A stretch of DNA of 64,000 nucleotides from Eudorina sp. 2006-703-Eu-15. Its lineage: Eukaryota; Chlorophyta; Chlorophyceae; Chlamydomonadales; Volvocaceae. The DNA lies in assembly GCA_003117195.1 (NCBI GenBank), contig BDSI01000034.1:766956-830955 (forward strand), written 5' to 3'. The translations under genes and the position numbers were made by a program. Below, piece by piece: positions 1 through 12,800 of the stretch. Below the pieces are notes generated by a model, which was not told where the DNA came from, did no database searches, and saw only the letters and a list, made by a program, of their open reading frames with translations. Numbering within the stretch: the first letter of the stretch is position 1; every line of letters starts with the position of its first letter.

Positions 1-2452
1 CACAGGTGTCTTGACCGGCAGTCGCCGACCTTTTTTAGCAGGCGAACAGGCTGCGAACGAAGTGCCTGGAAGCAAAGAATTATTCGCGCGCGCGTGTGTG
101 TGTGTGTGGTGTGCGTGAAAAAGAAAACTGAACAAACTGTGTGTGTGTGTAATGTGTAGGGTGAGGCTGTCGGACGGGTATTTCGGGAACGTGAGTGGCT
201 CCTCCCCCCCGTCCCACACAATGTGAGTTGGGGGTTGGGGGGAATGAGGGGGAGGGCCGCCGGCGCCGCGATGGTGTCGTCGGCCCCCGGAGCTGCGGCC
301 CCCCCCCCGCTTCAACCTTCCGGTGTGTGTGAGCCTGGTCGGTCATTCATCACCGCCAGTGCATCCATTGACACCCGGGGGGGGGGGGGGCGGGGGGTCC
401 ACCTAGGGTACTGTACTGCAGCTGGGGACTGTTGCGGCGGACCTCGCAAGAGGAGGGGGAGATCGTCGGCAGCCCACCCTAATCGGAGAGACCTCCCTCC
501 TCGAAGTTTGGTGTGTTTTTTGGGGGGGCGGACCGCCGGAGGACTTACCTGGGCGCTGCTGTACACGTGAAGAGCTGCTCCCTGCCGCAGTGAGTACGAA
601 TCACAAGTACGTCCGTACGGATGTACGGACGAATGCTCACTAGGGTTTCCTTCAGTACTTCCGTATCGATGTTAATGTAATGTAACCGTTACAAGGTGGA
701 CCCGTATCCCGACCCGATGTTGTAATAGCCTTACACCCATCTTCCCGACCCGATGTTGTAATAGCCTTACCCCCGCTGACGCCCACCCGGTGGCCTGCGG
801 CCTGAGGCGGCCGCCTGGCCGCATAGCTAGCCGCCTGCTGAGGGGTCGAGGGAGGGCTGCCGGTGCCAGACCGGCTCTCACAGACCCGGTCGTGATCTCG
901 TGAAGGCAGGGCAGGCCCGCATGCAACCTAGAAAACCCACCACCACCACCATGACACACCGTTCCGTTCGTGCTCCGTGTGCTGGGACGTCCCAGCAGCG
1001 GCCATGTCGACATGGCCGCAGCTCCCCGGGAGGAGCGCGAACTGCCGCGGCGGCACCGGCACCGGCAGCTGCTGAGCTCGCTGTCACATGACACATGACA
1101 GCGCCGTCAACGGACGGATATCGGATGAGGGATCAGTGCGCGGCCCAGCGGTGCACTGTCGACAGCATGTCAGTCAGTCATTCAGTCAGTCAGTCAGTCA
1201 GTCAGTCAGTCAGTCAGTCAGTCAGTTGCGGAGGCGGGATCCATGATCGATCCGGGGTGCGTGCGGCGGGGGCCTTATACTGTGTATGTACGGCAGTCTG
1301 TATACCGAACTCTCGGGTTCGGGGAGTCAAGGCGCCTCTGCATTGGGTTTCGACGTTATTTGTTGAATGTTGTCGAAGGACGGACAGCCAAGCAAGTTCG
1401 GCTCCCTCCCGGCTCCCTCACTCCCCGCCGTGTGATTCGGCGGGTCTGGCGCGGTTCCCAGGAGAGGCAATCCTGGCGCGCTGGTAACCTGCTGGTGTGG
1501 TGGCCGGTATGGCTGCATGACCCTCACCCCCGCGGGTGATGGAGGATGGGTGCGCAGTCCTTGCTTGGTAGAGGTTGATTAGACGAGGCACCTACGAGCT
1601 ATCTGGGCCCGCTGGAACACCCGGTCGGGACACGGGTCCACCTTGTACCGGTTACATTACATTAAGTTCGGGAGCCAACTCACAGCAGTTATACAACAGC
1701 AGTACTCTTGACAGTTTGCTTGGTAACGGCTGCTGGGTCGCCGCCAAGCGAAGACGACGGAGTCACACCGGTACGACAAAAAAGTACACCGGATGCCGCA
1801 CTACAGCGTGGCACCTACGGTACTACATATACCTCTGGCTGCGTCCCTGGTACGTACCTTCACTGCCCAAGTAAGTCCACTATCTGGTCCAGGGGCTGCT
1901 GCTGGTTACGTGGTCATCGCATGCATCGCACATGTCTGTCCGCCGGAGCTGCGGCGCAACCGGCAGCCGCGCACCGACCCTAGAGCGATAAAACCTTGGG
2001 CATTGGTCCATCTCCGGCGACACGCACGCACGCGGCGAGGCCGTGCGAGCGCAGCGAGCTGGGTTTGAACAGGACTGGGCGGCGAGAAGCACGTCCCGAT
2101 CTACCGTACGACAGGACATCGTCGTACCTCCACAACTTCAATACTGTGAAACCGACCCTTATTATCATCAAGCCAAGCAAAGCACCGCTATGTCCATCCG
2201 CCCCGCTCGACCTAGAAGTCGAGGACTGCTGCGTGTGCACGTTGTGGGGACGTGGAGGGACAGCATCCTCGGCAGGCCAACCAACGCATGCCGTCCTCGG
2301 GCCGCATCGACCGCCGTCGGCAACAACAAACACCCCTGGGCGGCTTGGCTGGGGTGGGAGTGGTCGCGTCCGGCTGCCGCATGTACTTGAGGGTGTTTCT
2401 TAGGCGTGCGTGACATGCGAGGGGCCGAGTGGCGCCCAATAGTTGCCCGTAT
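1..2452. other. Intergenic, no gene recognised
   Basis: No open frame in this stretch has recognisable domain sequence or a convincing chain of splice sites. It holds a TG-rich microsatellite near 100-150, a roughly 37-bp direct duplication containing 'acccgatgttgtaatagcc' at about 712-770, a (CAGT)n tract, and short palindromic runs of the type 'gtccgtacggatgtacgg' near 610-630. Part of it probably lies beyond the 3' end of the mismatch-repair gene that is read toward it. Confidence 0.5.
1170..1226. repeat. (CAGT)n tetranucleotide microsatellite
   Basis: About 14 copies of CAGT, with one imperfect unit ('cattcagt') near the 5' end. Confidence 0.95.
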
Positions 2453-2457
2453 TTACA
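2453..2457 (-). terminator. Candidate TGTAA poly(A) signal of the MSH3 gene
   Basis: The plus strand reads ttaca, so the minus strand reads TGTAA, the usual polyadenylation signal of volvocine algae. It lies about 280 nt downstream of the MSH3 stop codon at 2734-2736, a normal 3'-UTR length for these algae. A five-base motif is weak evidence on its own. Confidence 0.4.
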
Positions 2458-2733
2458 CACTTCAAGAGTGTGTGTACCCCCTCATCCCTGCACCTGCCCG
2501 CACAATACCGGCAAGTCGACATCCCAGGCGCCTGCACCAGGCCGCTTCGTAAAAAGCCGTCACTGCCAGCTAGCAGCAGCTCGCCTTCATCTCATGCGGC
2601 TTCTCATCAGCTTCCGACCTGGCATGACAGCGACGATGGACTCCACTCCCCCGCACAACCACGGGCACTACGATCCCAGACCGGACACCGGCCACCGGCC
2701 GCCCCCCAAAAGCCCGCCCCCTGTCGTCCCTTC

Positions 2734-5700
2734 TCAGTCCACCAGGCCCTCCTGGAGCACGTCCATCTGAAGCCGCATCAGCTCCTCCCGCAGCCCGCCC
2801 GCCACCGCCTCCTCCCCCTCCGTCGACATCCGCGCCCCGCCCGCCTCCGCCTCCGTCCCCCCAGCTGTGATTCCCTCCCGGACCCGCCCCGCTGGGCCCC
2901 CGCCACCCTGCCCGCCCCCGCCCGGACCCATCCGCCGCCCAACGACCTCCCACACGCGGCGCGTCAGCGACAGCAGCTGCTGCCGTACATGTACGGCAGA
3001 ATCGCTGTCGCAGAGCAGCGGTTCGCGGTCCCTGCCGTCCATCCCACCATCCTCCTCCATCTCAACCACCTGCCCTCCCGATGTGCCCTCCTCTTGTTGC
3101 TGCTGCGGCTGCTGCTGCTGCTGCGGCGGCTCGCCCGCCGCATTACATGAAGCTGCCCTCCTCTTCCCAGCGGCCCCCTCCTCCTCGACCTCCACCTCCT
3201 CCCCCTCGTCCTCTCTGGTATCCTCCGGCTTGGTGTCCTCCTCATGTCGCACCTGCACCTGCTCCTGCTCCGCCCTCATTCGGGCGGCCATCTCTGCTGC
3301 CCGCCGTACAATCGACGTCGGCAAGCCCGCCATCTGCACGCGCACGCGGGGGTGGGGTCATGCGGTGAATGCATGAGGGTACATTCCGTTGCTGCTGGAA
3401 CCGCATCCGCACGAGGTGGTGCAGGTGGGGTGTGGAGGTGAAGGTGCAGGTGGAGGTGGGGGGTGCCTTGGGGTTGCAAGGTGATGGGGGCAAGCCAACC
3501 ACCCGCGCTCCCTCCCCTCCCTCCCTGGCGCACACCTCCGTACCAACTCTCCGTGCCGCCTCCGTGCCGACCATCTCACCTCGTACTGTGCCCGTCATTC
3601 AGCCTTGTGAATCTGCGCCCCGCTTCCACCCTTCACTTTTCCCCCGTCCCTCCCCCCCTTCCCCATCCCAACCACCCACCCACCCTGTCCATCCGCTGCA
3701 TCCCTTCCCCTTCGTTCCCCGCTCCTCCCCCCCGGTTCCCCTCGCCTCGTTCCTGTCCTCGCCCTCCCCAGCCCACCTGCGCTACGTTGAGCCCAAAGCT
3801 CTCATCCGCCGCCGACTCCCGCAGCTTGTACAGAAACGTGATCCGGGGGATTCGAACTTGGACGGCGCTGGCCCCACCCACCCCCTCCTCCCCCTCTCCC
3901 TCCTTCCCCTCTCCCTCTCCCTCCTCCTCCTCTCCCTCCTCCTCCCCCTCCCGCACGTAGGCCATGTGGCAGGCCTTGACCTGCCCCGGCCAGATCCGAG
4001 CCGCCTCCGCCAGCTGGGGGTAGTGCGTCACGAACAGCACCAGGCAGCGGGTGCGGGCCAGCAGGTGGTGCAGCACCGCCTCCGCCACCGCCACGCCATC
4101 GTGGGTGGCGGTGCCGCGGCCCAGCTCGTCCAGTACGACAAGGCTGCGGGGCGTGGCGGCCGCCAGCAGCGCCGCCGCGTCCGACATCTCTTCGAAGAAC
4201 GTGCTGCGGTTGGGAGGCGGTTGGGGGGCGGCGGTTGGGAGGCGGTTGATCGAATGCATCGCAATCGAGCAGCCCGGGATGGGTGGGGCCCACCCGAGGC
4301 TGGTTCGCCGGTTCCCAAGGCGAATGCTACCTCTGCTGAACCCAGCGGCGATATCCACCCGCCAGAGTATCAATCTCTCTTCGGCAATCAGGGAGAAGCT
4401 TGGCGAGACACCATTGACCAATGACACCCCCCCCCTTCAACGGAAGAGACACACCACCGACTGACGAGAGCGTCGCCGTGGGTTCGATGCCTCGCCCTTT
4501 GCCGCGGCCAAGTACGATCAAGCTTGCGGCGTACGACAGGCTTGGAAGCGCGGTGGTTGGAGACGCGGTGTATGTGTATGTGTATGTGTATGTGTATGTG
4601 TGTGAGGTGGATGAGGCACACGGACCGCCAGGTGGTGGTGGTGGTGGTGGTGGTGGTGGTGGTGGTGGTGGTGGTGGTGGTGGTGGTGGTGGTGGTGGTG
4701 ATGGTGGTGGTGGTGGTGGTGGTGGTGGTGGTGGTGGTTGTCCTCAAACCAAGGCGCTGTGAAGATGCGGTCCGGGGCCCCGAGTACCCTATCAGGACCC
4801 CCCGGAATACAGGGAGGGCAGAGGGGCAAGGGGCCAGGGGGGGGGGGTGGGAGGGGGGAGGGGAGGCCGCCCGACCCGAGGAGTGTTGTGCCGCCTGGCG
4901 GCTGGGTCTCCCTGCCCGCCTGCCCGCCCGCCCGCCCGCCCGCCCGCCTGTCGTACCTGCGGCCCAACAGGATGTTGTCCGAGGCGCCCATGCGGGTGTA
5001 CACGCCGTCAAACACGGTGAGCTCCAGGGAGGTGGCTGGCACGTAGCTGCCCATCTGTGTGTGTGTGGGGTGGGGGGGTGGGGGGGGGGGTCTGGGGTGT
5101 GAGCGGGATGGGCGGGGAGACCCAGCGAGGAACGGGGGAGACGGGTGGAGAGGGTTCCACGTTTGCGGACCCGCGGGGCAGGGTGTGGGGTTTAGGGTTT
5201 AGGGTTTGGGGCAGGGGCGGGGTCGGCGGAGGGGGATCTGCGCCGTGACTGCCCCCCTGGTCTTTCATTGAACCCACCTGGGTGGGTCAGGGTCGGGGGG
5301 TCGGGCCTGAGGTGGCTGGGGTGTGTGTGTGGGGGGGGCAGGGGCCGACCCGCTGACATGTCCCCCGACGCGACCCTCCCGAACCGTCTCCCCACATCCC
5401 CTCCCCGGCCCCGCCCCCGCCCCCGCGCGCCATCCATTCACCCATATTAATCTCCCCCAGCCTCCCCCCTGCGGCCCCCACACGCACCTGCGCCATCACC
5501 ACCAGCAGGGCTGCGGTCCGCGAGTAGCACGACTTGCCGCCCATGTTGGGACCCGTCACGATGAGACACCGAGTGCCGCCGCCCCGACCGTCAAGATCCA
5601 CATCGTTGGGCACCGCCACCGAGCTGCCGCGACCCGCCCCCGCGGACCCCCCTCCCCCGCCCTCCCCGCCCCCTCCAGCATCCCCCCTCCGAGCCCCCGC

Positions 5701-7158
5701 CCCCCTGGAGCCCCCCCCGGATGACGGCATTGCCCCACTCAGCCGCGCGTCCAACATGGGGTGCCGTGCGTCGCGGGCTCGAAGTACGGCAACGGGTTTC
5801 GGAGCCCCACGGCCTCCGGCCTCCGCCTCCTCCGCCCCCTCCTCCTCGGCCGTCGCCGCCGTCGACGGTGTGCCACCCCCAGCAGGTGCCTCCGCCGCCG
5901 CTGCCGCCGCCGCGGCGGCGGCGGCGGCGGCGGCGGCCGCGGCTACCTCCGCCGCCGGCTCCTCGGTCAGGAAGTCGGGTCGGCAGTAGCCGGGTGAGGC
6001 CGCCAGCGCCGCCAGGGCCGCCAGCACGTCCAGCTGCGCCGCGGCCCTCACCGCCGCCAGGGCCCGGGGGTAGGTGGGGGCGAAGGCGGTCAGGTAGGCG
6101 GTCCAGGTGTCCGATTGGGCGGCCGCCAGCCGCTCGCGGGCCACCCCCAGGTCCTGGGAGGGGGTGGAGGGAGGGGGAGGGGTGGAGGGAGGGGTGGAGG
6201 GAGGGGTGGAGGGAGGGGTGGAGGGAGGGGTGGAGGGAGGGGTGGAGGAGGGGAGGTCTCCCGACCTCTGTACTGCGCAGGGCGTATCCCCTTTCCGCGA
6301 CCTCAAGAGTTGACGGAGGGGGCTTCGGCATCGCCGCTGCGGCTCCGGCGCTGTCAACAGAGCCCTTCACAGGTTCTTCACCAACTGTCAACTGTCAACA
6401 GTCAAAACTGTCAGCGCCGTTTGTTGTGACCATGGCAAGCCCGTCCCCTCCCCCACCTCGTGCCGCTCCATCCCTTCCCTGCCCCAGCGACCAATGCAAT
6501 GCCGGGTTACTTTGCCCAAACAGCTTCCGTTATCTCCCAACTCGACCCCGACACCAACCAGGAGGCCTACCGGCGACGTCGTTAGTTGTCACCGCAGATC
6601 TACGGACTACGGCACTGTGTGCCGTTCCCCGACTGGACCCTAGTCCGGGGCAGGTCTCCCCGCCCGCTCTTGCGCGCGCACTTCCGCGCACAGGGCCTAC
6701 CAATACAGGGCCTACCCATTTCCCATACCACCCCACCCCACCCCAACCCCCCCCTCCCCGCCGCCGCCCGCACCTGCAGCCCGGCCGCCACTTCCGGGGG
6801 GTGATAGCGGTGCATCTTCTTGGTGGAGCAGACCTGCGGGAGGAGGGGAGAGGGGTCGGGGGGGGGGGGTTGAAAAGAAAAGAAACACCAAAGCCAAACC
6901 CAGAAACGGACCCCGGCACACCCGCAGGGGAGGCCAGGGGGGGGGTGCAAGGGGGGGCCCTCTCCCCCTCCCCTCCCCTCCCCCTTCCCCTCTCGCCCAC
7001 CTTGTGCCAGGCCCGCGGCACCCTCTTCTCCGCCTCCACGGGCACCTCCAACAGGTAGCTGCCCTGGTTCTGAATGGTCACGTAGCTGAGGCGGCAGGGC
7101 ACGGCGCGGGCCAGGGAGGGCAGCAGGCTCTGCAGCGCGGGAGGGGGGAGGGGGAGGG

Positions 7159-7197
<39 letters not shown>

Positions 7198-9839
7198 GGG
7201 GGAGGGGGAGGGGGGAGGGGGGAGGGGGGAGGGGGGGGGGGGGGAGGGGGGGGAGGGGGGGGGGGGGAGGGGGGGGGGGAGGGGGGAGGGGGGAGGGGGG
7301 AGGGGGAGGGGGGAGGGGGAGGGGGAGGGGGGAGGGGGAGGGGGGAGGGGGGAGGGGGGAGGGGAGGGGGAGGGGGGAGGGGGGAGGGGGGGGGGAGGGG
7401 GGGGGGAGGGGGGAGGGGGAGGGGGGAGGGGGGAGGGGGAGGGGGAGGGGGGAGGGGGAGGGGGGAGGGGGAGGGGGGAGGGGGGGGGGAGGGGGAGGGG
7501 GGAGGGAGGGGGGGGGGGAGGGGGGAGGGGGAGGGGGGAGGGGGGGGGGGGAGGGGGAGGGGGAGGGGGGAGGGGGAGGGGGGAGGGGGAGGGGAGGGGG
7601 GAGGGGGGAGGGGGGAGGGGGAGGGGGGAGGGGGGGGGGGGGAGGGGGGAGGGGGGAGGGGGAGGGGGGAGGGGGGAGGGGGGAGGGGGGAGGGGGGGGG
7701 GAGGGGGAGGGGGAGGGGGGAGGGGGGAGGGGGAGGGGGGAGGGGGGAGGGGGAGGGGGGAGGGGGAGGGGGGGAGGGGGGAGGGGGAGGGGGGGCAGTG
7801 TCGAGAGGGGGGAGGGAGGAAAGAGGGGGGGGGATACAGGAGATATATTCATACTGCAGCTGAAGAATCGACTGAATCTCCAGCATCTCTCCAGCCATGC
7901 GATGACGTCCATTTCGCAACCGCGTTGACAGCTGCTGGCTGAAGGCGCAACCAACGAACAACGAAACAGATCTGCCCAACGCAAAGTTCGGCCACGTAGC
8001 TGGTGCAGTGCAGGTAACCCCCACCTGCTCCAGCTCCTGCCTCTCCCCCCTCCCCCCCACCCACCTGCATAGATAACTGCCTACCGCCCCGGGGCCCCCT
8101 TTTGTCAATAAAGACAGCGAAACCGCAAAAGGGCAACCCCCCCGGCCCCCCCCACCGCCCTCACCTGCAGATGCGCCTCCGCCGCCTGCACCGCGTCCTT
8201 GGCCGCCCACACGCCGGGGAACCTGTTGTTCGTGAGGAGTGCAGCAGGGCGGAGTGGCACACGGTTGGAAATTGGTGGACATGCTCAAACGGGCGGACAG
8301 GTACACACAACAACCCTAAAACACACAGCAACACAGCAATACAGGCACCCGCGGACAACAACACAGCAATACAGGCACCCGCGGACAACAAACAGCACGA
8401 GACGAGGCTGCGAGCAAAAGCCATCGAGTGCTCTCCCTCCCCGCCTTCCCCCCCGAACCCAGCAAAGGGGGCCGACGTGCGCTCTTCCCACCGCGGCGGC
8501 CCCGTACTGTTTGTTACCCGGAGGCCCAGGGGGTGGGGTGGCTCCTCGGCCGCACCGCACCCGCAGCCCCCCTTCCACCCCAACATCCCCCCTTCCCCAA
8601 CATGCTACATCCCTCCCCCCACCACCCCCACCAGGACCGCACCCCCCCTCCCCATCTTGACCCGCCCCTTCACCCGACCTCACCTCTGCCTGTCCGCGAA
8701 CATGGCCCCGAAGTCGTTGGTGGCGGCCGCCCTCACATTCAGAGGCCTCAGCAGCTCGTCCAGGGCCTCAGACAGCCCCCGACTGGCCACCTGCCGCAGC
8801 AGCTGCCGCAGCAGGGGGGACCGGACCTGCCGCTCCAGGGAGACAAGACCCGGATCCGGATCCGGATCCCGTCCGCCGTCGGCCGCGTCCGGGCCGTGGT
8901 GGCTGCCGCCGGCGCCGCCGGCGCCGTGCTCGTACGGCAGCTCCGTCGGCGGGTCGGGCAGTTGCGGCAGTCCGATATCCGTACGGAACTGCCGTATGTC
9001 GGGGACCGGCGGGCCAGGGGGTCGGGGGGCACCGGGGTAATGGGGCGGGTGGTGGATGGGGAGCGGTGCGCAGCAGCGCAGGGCGCCGGATGCCCTTCGT
9101 CGGGGGCAGAGGCAGCGCCGTTGTCCAAAGCCCCGCCAATGAGGGACGAGATTATTGCTTCGCAGCTCTGCAGTCGCACCGCCCCGCCCACCCGAGGTCA
9201 TCTTTCCCCCCCGCCCCCACATCCCCCCCTCCCCCCTCCCCCCGGGATATCTGCTCGGGCAGTCAGCGCCGCAGTTGCCCGAGGGATAGCCGCTCGGCCC
9301 CCCCTCCCCCCCTCGATGGATCTCTGAAACACGACCACACACACAAGTATTCTATTGGTGCGTCCCCCTCTTTGTGTTCATTCTTTTTACGGGAAAGTAG
9401 CACTTCCCCTTCGGGGACAAACTACGTACACACACAACTCGCGGCCCAGTCCCTCCCCCCCCAACCACAGACCCACCTGCTGCAGCGCCCTCACTGTGGC
9501 CACGAACTCGGCGGGGGAGGCGGTGCCGTACAGCCCCCGGGTGACCCCCCGCTCCACATCTGTCAGGCGGGAGAGGGCCTTCGGAGACCGCCACAGGGGG
9601 TTACGGGGGTGAGGGGGTGAGGGGGGGGGTCGGGGGAGAGGGAATAAGGGGGCGGGGGCCAGAAGATACCGCAAAATACACACACACACGTCCCCTTCTG
9701 TTACTTGCACGCGTCCGGCATTGGGTACATTACATGGCATCTGCAGCCGGGCGCTCCTACGCCCATCCCACGTTACGCCCGCAGTGCCTTGCCTGGCCAA
9801 GTAGTTTGGACCGCGCGGCTTGTTTTGCTGAACACGCAT

Positions 9840-9881
<42 letters not shown>

Positions 9882-12800
9882 CAATCCTAAACACACACAC
9901 ACACACTCTATCTCATGCTGCAGCCTTGCCCAGTCCCCCCAGGTCCCTCAGCTATCGCCCACACCCACACCCCCTCAAGCGATCCCCGGCTGCCCCGCCC
10001 CGCCCCCACCTTGGCCACCTGGCACAGCGGGGCGGTCCCGTCGCGGGCTGCGGGGACGGGGACGGGGACGGGGACGGCAGGGAGGGAGGGAGGAAGGGAC
10101 GGCAGGGAGGGAGGGAGGGACGGGGGGTGCAGAGGCAGAGCTGATACCGGCACCCAGCTGCGCTGTAGACACTGACAACAGCAGAGCTGACCCACCTCCG
10201 GAGCCGCACCCTGTTGGCAGCACCCCACCCAAAGGGGGGCGGGGGGGCTGCCCCCCTGACTCGACATTCGAGGGGCCAATGGGGCAAGGAGCCGGCGGGT
10301 CGGCAGGGTTTAGGGAGACGTACGGCAACAACCGTCAACGGGACGTCGCATGGCACTTCCCCCCTGATGTGACCTCTCACCTCTCCTCTTTCGCGCCCCC
10401 ACCCCGGGGTGTGCCTGGGCTTGTCTTTCGAGTTTGTTTTTCTTTTTTCAATTTAACCCCGCACCCCCAACCCCAAACCCCACCCCAAACCCACCAGCCA
10501 AGGAGGGCCCCTACATGCGAGCCGATCCACACCCTCCTCATCCCTCCCGGACCCCCCCCCCCGCTCCCCGCCCTGCCGCCACCCACCCGCCTCCAGCAGC
10601 TCCGAAACCGCCTCCTGGCGCCGGAGGATGAGCTCCCGTCGGCACAGCGGCCGCACGAGCCACCGCCGCAGCAGCCGCGACCCGAAGGCCGTGTGGGTCC
10701 GGTCCATCAGCCGCAGCAGCGTGCCCGCGCCCCCGCTGCCGCCCGCCGCCGCCCAGTCCCCGCCGCCGTCCGCCAAGGACACAATCTCCAGCTGCCGCAG
10801 CGCATTGGGACCCAGAACCATCTCCTGGAGCAGTGGGGGCGGCGGCGGCGCCGCCGCCGCCGCCGCCGTGGCGGCGGTGTCCGCGCCCGCCAGCGGCGGC
10901 GGCGGCGGCGTCCGGCGGGTGAGTGGCCGCCAGCAGGTACCGACCCGTAGGACTGCGGTGAGACCGAAGGGTCGGAGATGGCGGAGGGCGCCCCAGGTCG
11001 CGAGGGCCACGGCGGGGGGCAGGGTGGACAGGAAGGCAGCCAGGGAGTTGTCGTTGCTGTCGTTATTGCCGTTGTCGGTTGCACCTGTGTGCAGGCGAAG
11101 GTCAAGGGGAGGAGGGTGGAGGCAGCGGTTGATTTAGACAAAACAATGGAAAGCGTGACCGTGATGCGCCCTGATGGTGTACGGCAAGGGTATGGGGTAC
11201 GGGAGGGTACGGTAAACTACTGTACAATGGTGTACGGCAAGGGAATGGTGTGCGTGTGTGTGGCGTGGGTATAAGGGTTTGGTAAGCAACGGATGCCTCT
11301 GTGTGTGTTGGGCGGAGGGGGGAGGAGGGCCAGGGCGACTTTCCCCCTTCATCCGCTTGGTTTTGGATGCCTCCGCATTTTTTGTGTCGGCCATGCCATC
11401 ATCACCGGCGGAGCCCCGGAGGGCTGGTCCCTTGTGGGCGCACGTCGGTCTGTTCATCCCTTGAACTCATTGGCTGCAATGCCCAATTGCCCGCTACCCT
11501 CCGAAAGGGGTGGGGGGCCGGCCTAAACACGATTCGCACGCTGTCAGGCCGAAGGCATCAGGACTAAATATGCCGAAGGGACCGCAAACCTCTTACAACC
11601 CACACGCCACCCAGTTGCGCGCCTGTTTGCAGCAGCACAGGAATGCTGGTCAAGCTAAGGATCAGCCATTACAGCAGTAAGCAGCATTTCCGCTGTAAAT
11701 TCAACAAAAACGCCGCTTGATGCCCGTGGCAATACGAGCCTACCAGGGATCGAACCTGGAATCTCCGGTTCCGTAGACCGGCGCTTTATCCATTAAGCCA
11801 TAGGCCCTCCTCGGTGACTTAATGACTAACCAGCTTGAGCTGGCGCCTGTCTGTTGATGTATACCAAAAGAAAAGTGAAATATACATATCGAAAGGGCAC
11901 TGTACGACAGTCGTGCATCGGCGGTCTGTTTTGGACGCATGGACGCATTTCCGGACGTGTAGAAACGTGCTTGCGGACAATACGGCACGGCGACGTGGAC
12001 GGCGCGTGCCCTCAATGCCGAGATCTTTCCGTGCGCCATGGTACGCTGGTGGATTGAGGCTGGTGCATCCTACACTGCCACTGGACTTGGGTACGGTATT
12101 GGGCGAAAAGATGAACGTTGCACTCAGGGCCGGTGCGCCGCCCTACGTAAACCCCCCCCACCGCTTTGCCTTTCACCTGGTCATTTCCACACCTGCGCTT
12201 TATCGTTTTGCAAAGGGCGAGTGGATAAAGCGCGCGTCTGGAGCGGCTTGCTAGCTAGGAGCGGGGCAGCAGCCGTCTATGCAAACCCCTGCCTGAGTGT
12301 CCTGCGCACAGCTTTCAAACGGCCCGGAAAAGGGCCTGAACATGCCCCGAGCCTCCCAAAACGCTGGCTACCTGGCTTCCCAAATTCCGCCGACCGACCT
12401 ACGAATCGGTCCGAATCGGTCCGTATTCGGAATGGGCAAAACACGCCGCCCCGCATCTCGAGACCCCACCCCGCACCACCACCACCACCCCGTCCACCGC
12501 ATCCCGCATCCTACCTGAAGAGAAGAAGGCCTCGATGTCCCTCCGCGCACTGGCGACCCATCCAGCCGGCCCGCCGCCGTCTCCGCCTCCGTCCTCCCCA
12601 ACACCGCCGCCGCTGGTGGTCCAGCTGTTTCCACCACCTACGCCGGACGGCGACACTTCCGCCCCGCCGCCGCGGCCCCCCGCTGACTCAGCCGCCGCTG
12701 CCGCACCACCCCCGCCGTCACCACCGCTCTTGGTTCCCTTCCGGGCTCCTCCGCCCCGCCCGCGGGAGGGCTGCTCCTGCTGCTGCCGCTGCCTCTGCGG

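Noticed and set aside
4388..5102. PolyHis, polyThr, polyVal and polyGly frames
   Set aside because: Translation of the (GGT)n microsatellite in MSH3 intron 16.
5189..5214. Telomere or chromosome end
   Set aside because: Only about three TTTAGGG units, inside an intron of a complete gene.
6530..8306. Very long Pro-rich frames (up to 568 codons) on the minus strand and Gly/Glu-rich frames on the plus strand
   Set aside because: They arise from the GGGGGA tract, which lacks stop codons in most frames. The true MSH3 exons on either side are in defined frames and splice around it.
8748..9191. Alternative start of MSH3 exon 11 at the acceptor near 9170 (frame [20 protein letters not shown])
   Set aside because: It runs out of phase with the clearly conserved end of the exon and would need another intron. 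The acceptor at 8988 joins exons 10 and 11 in phase.
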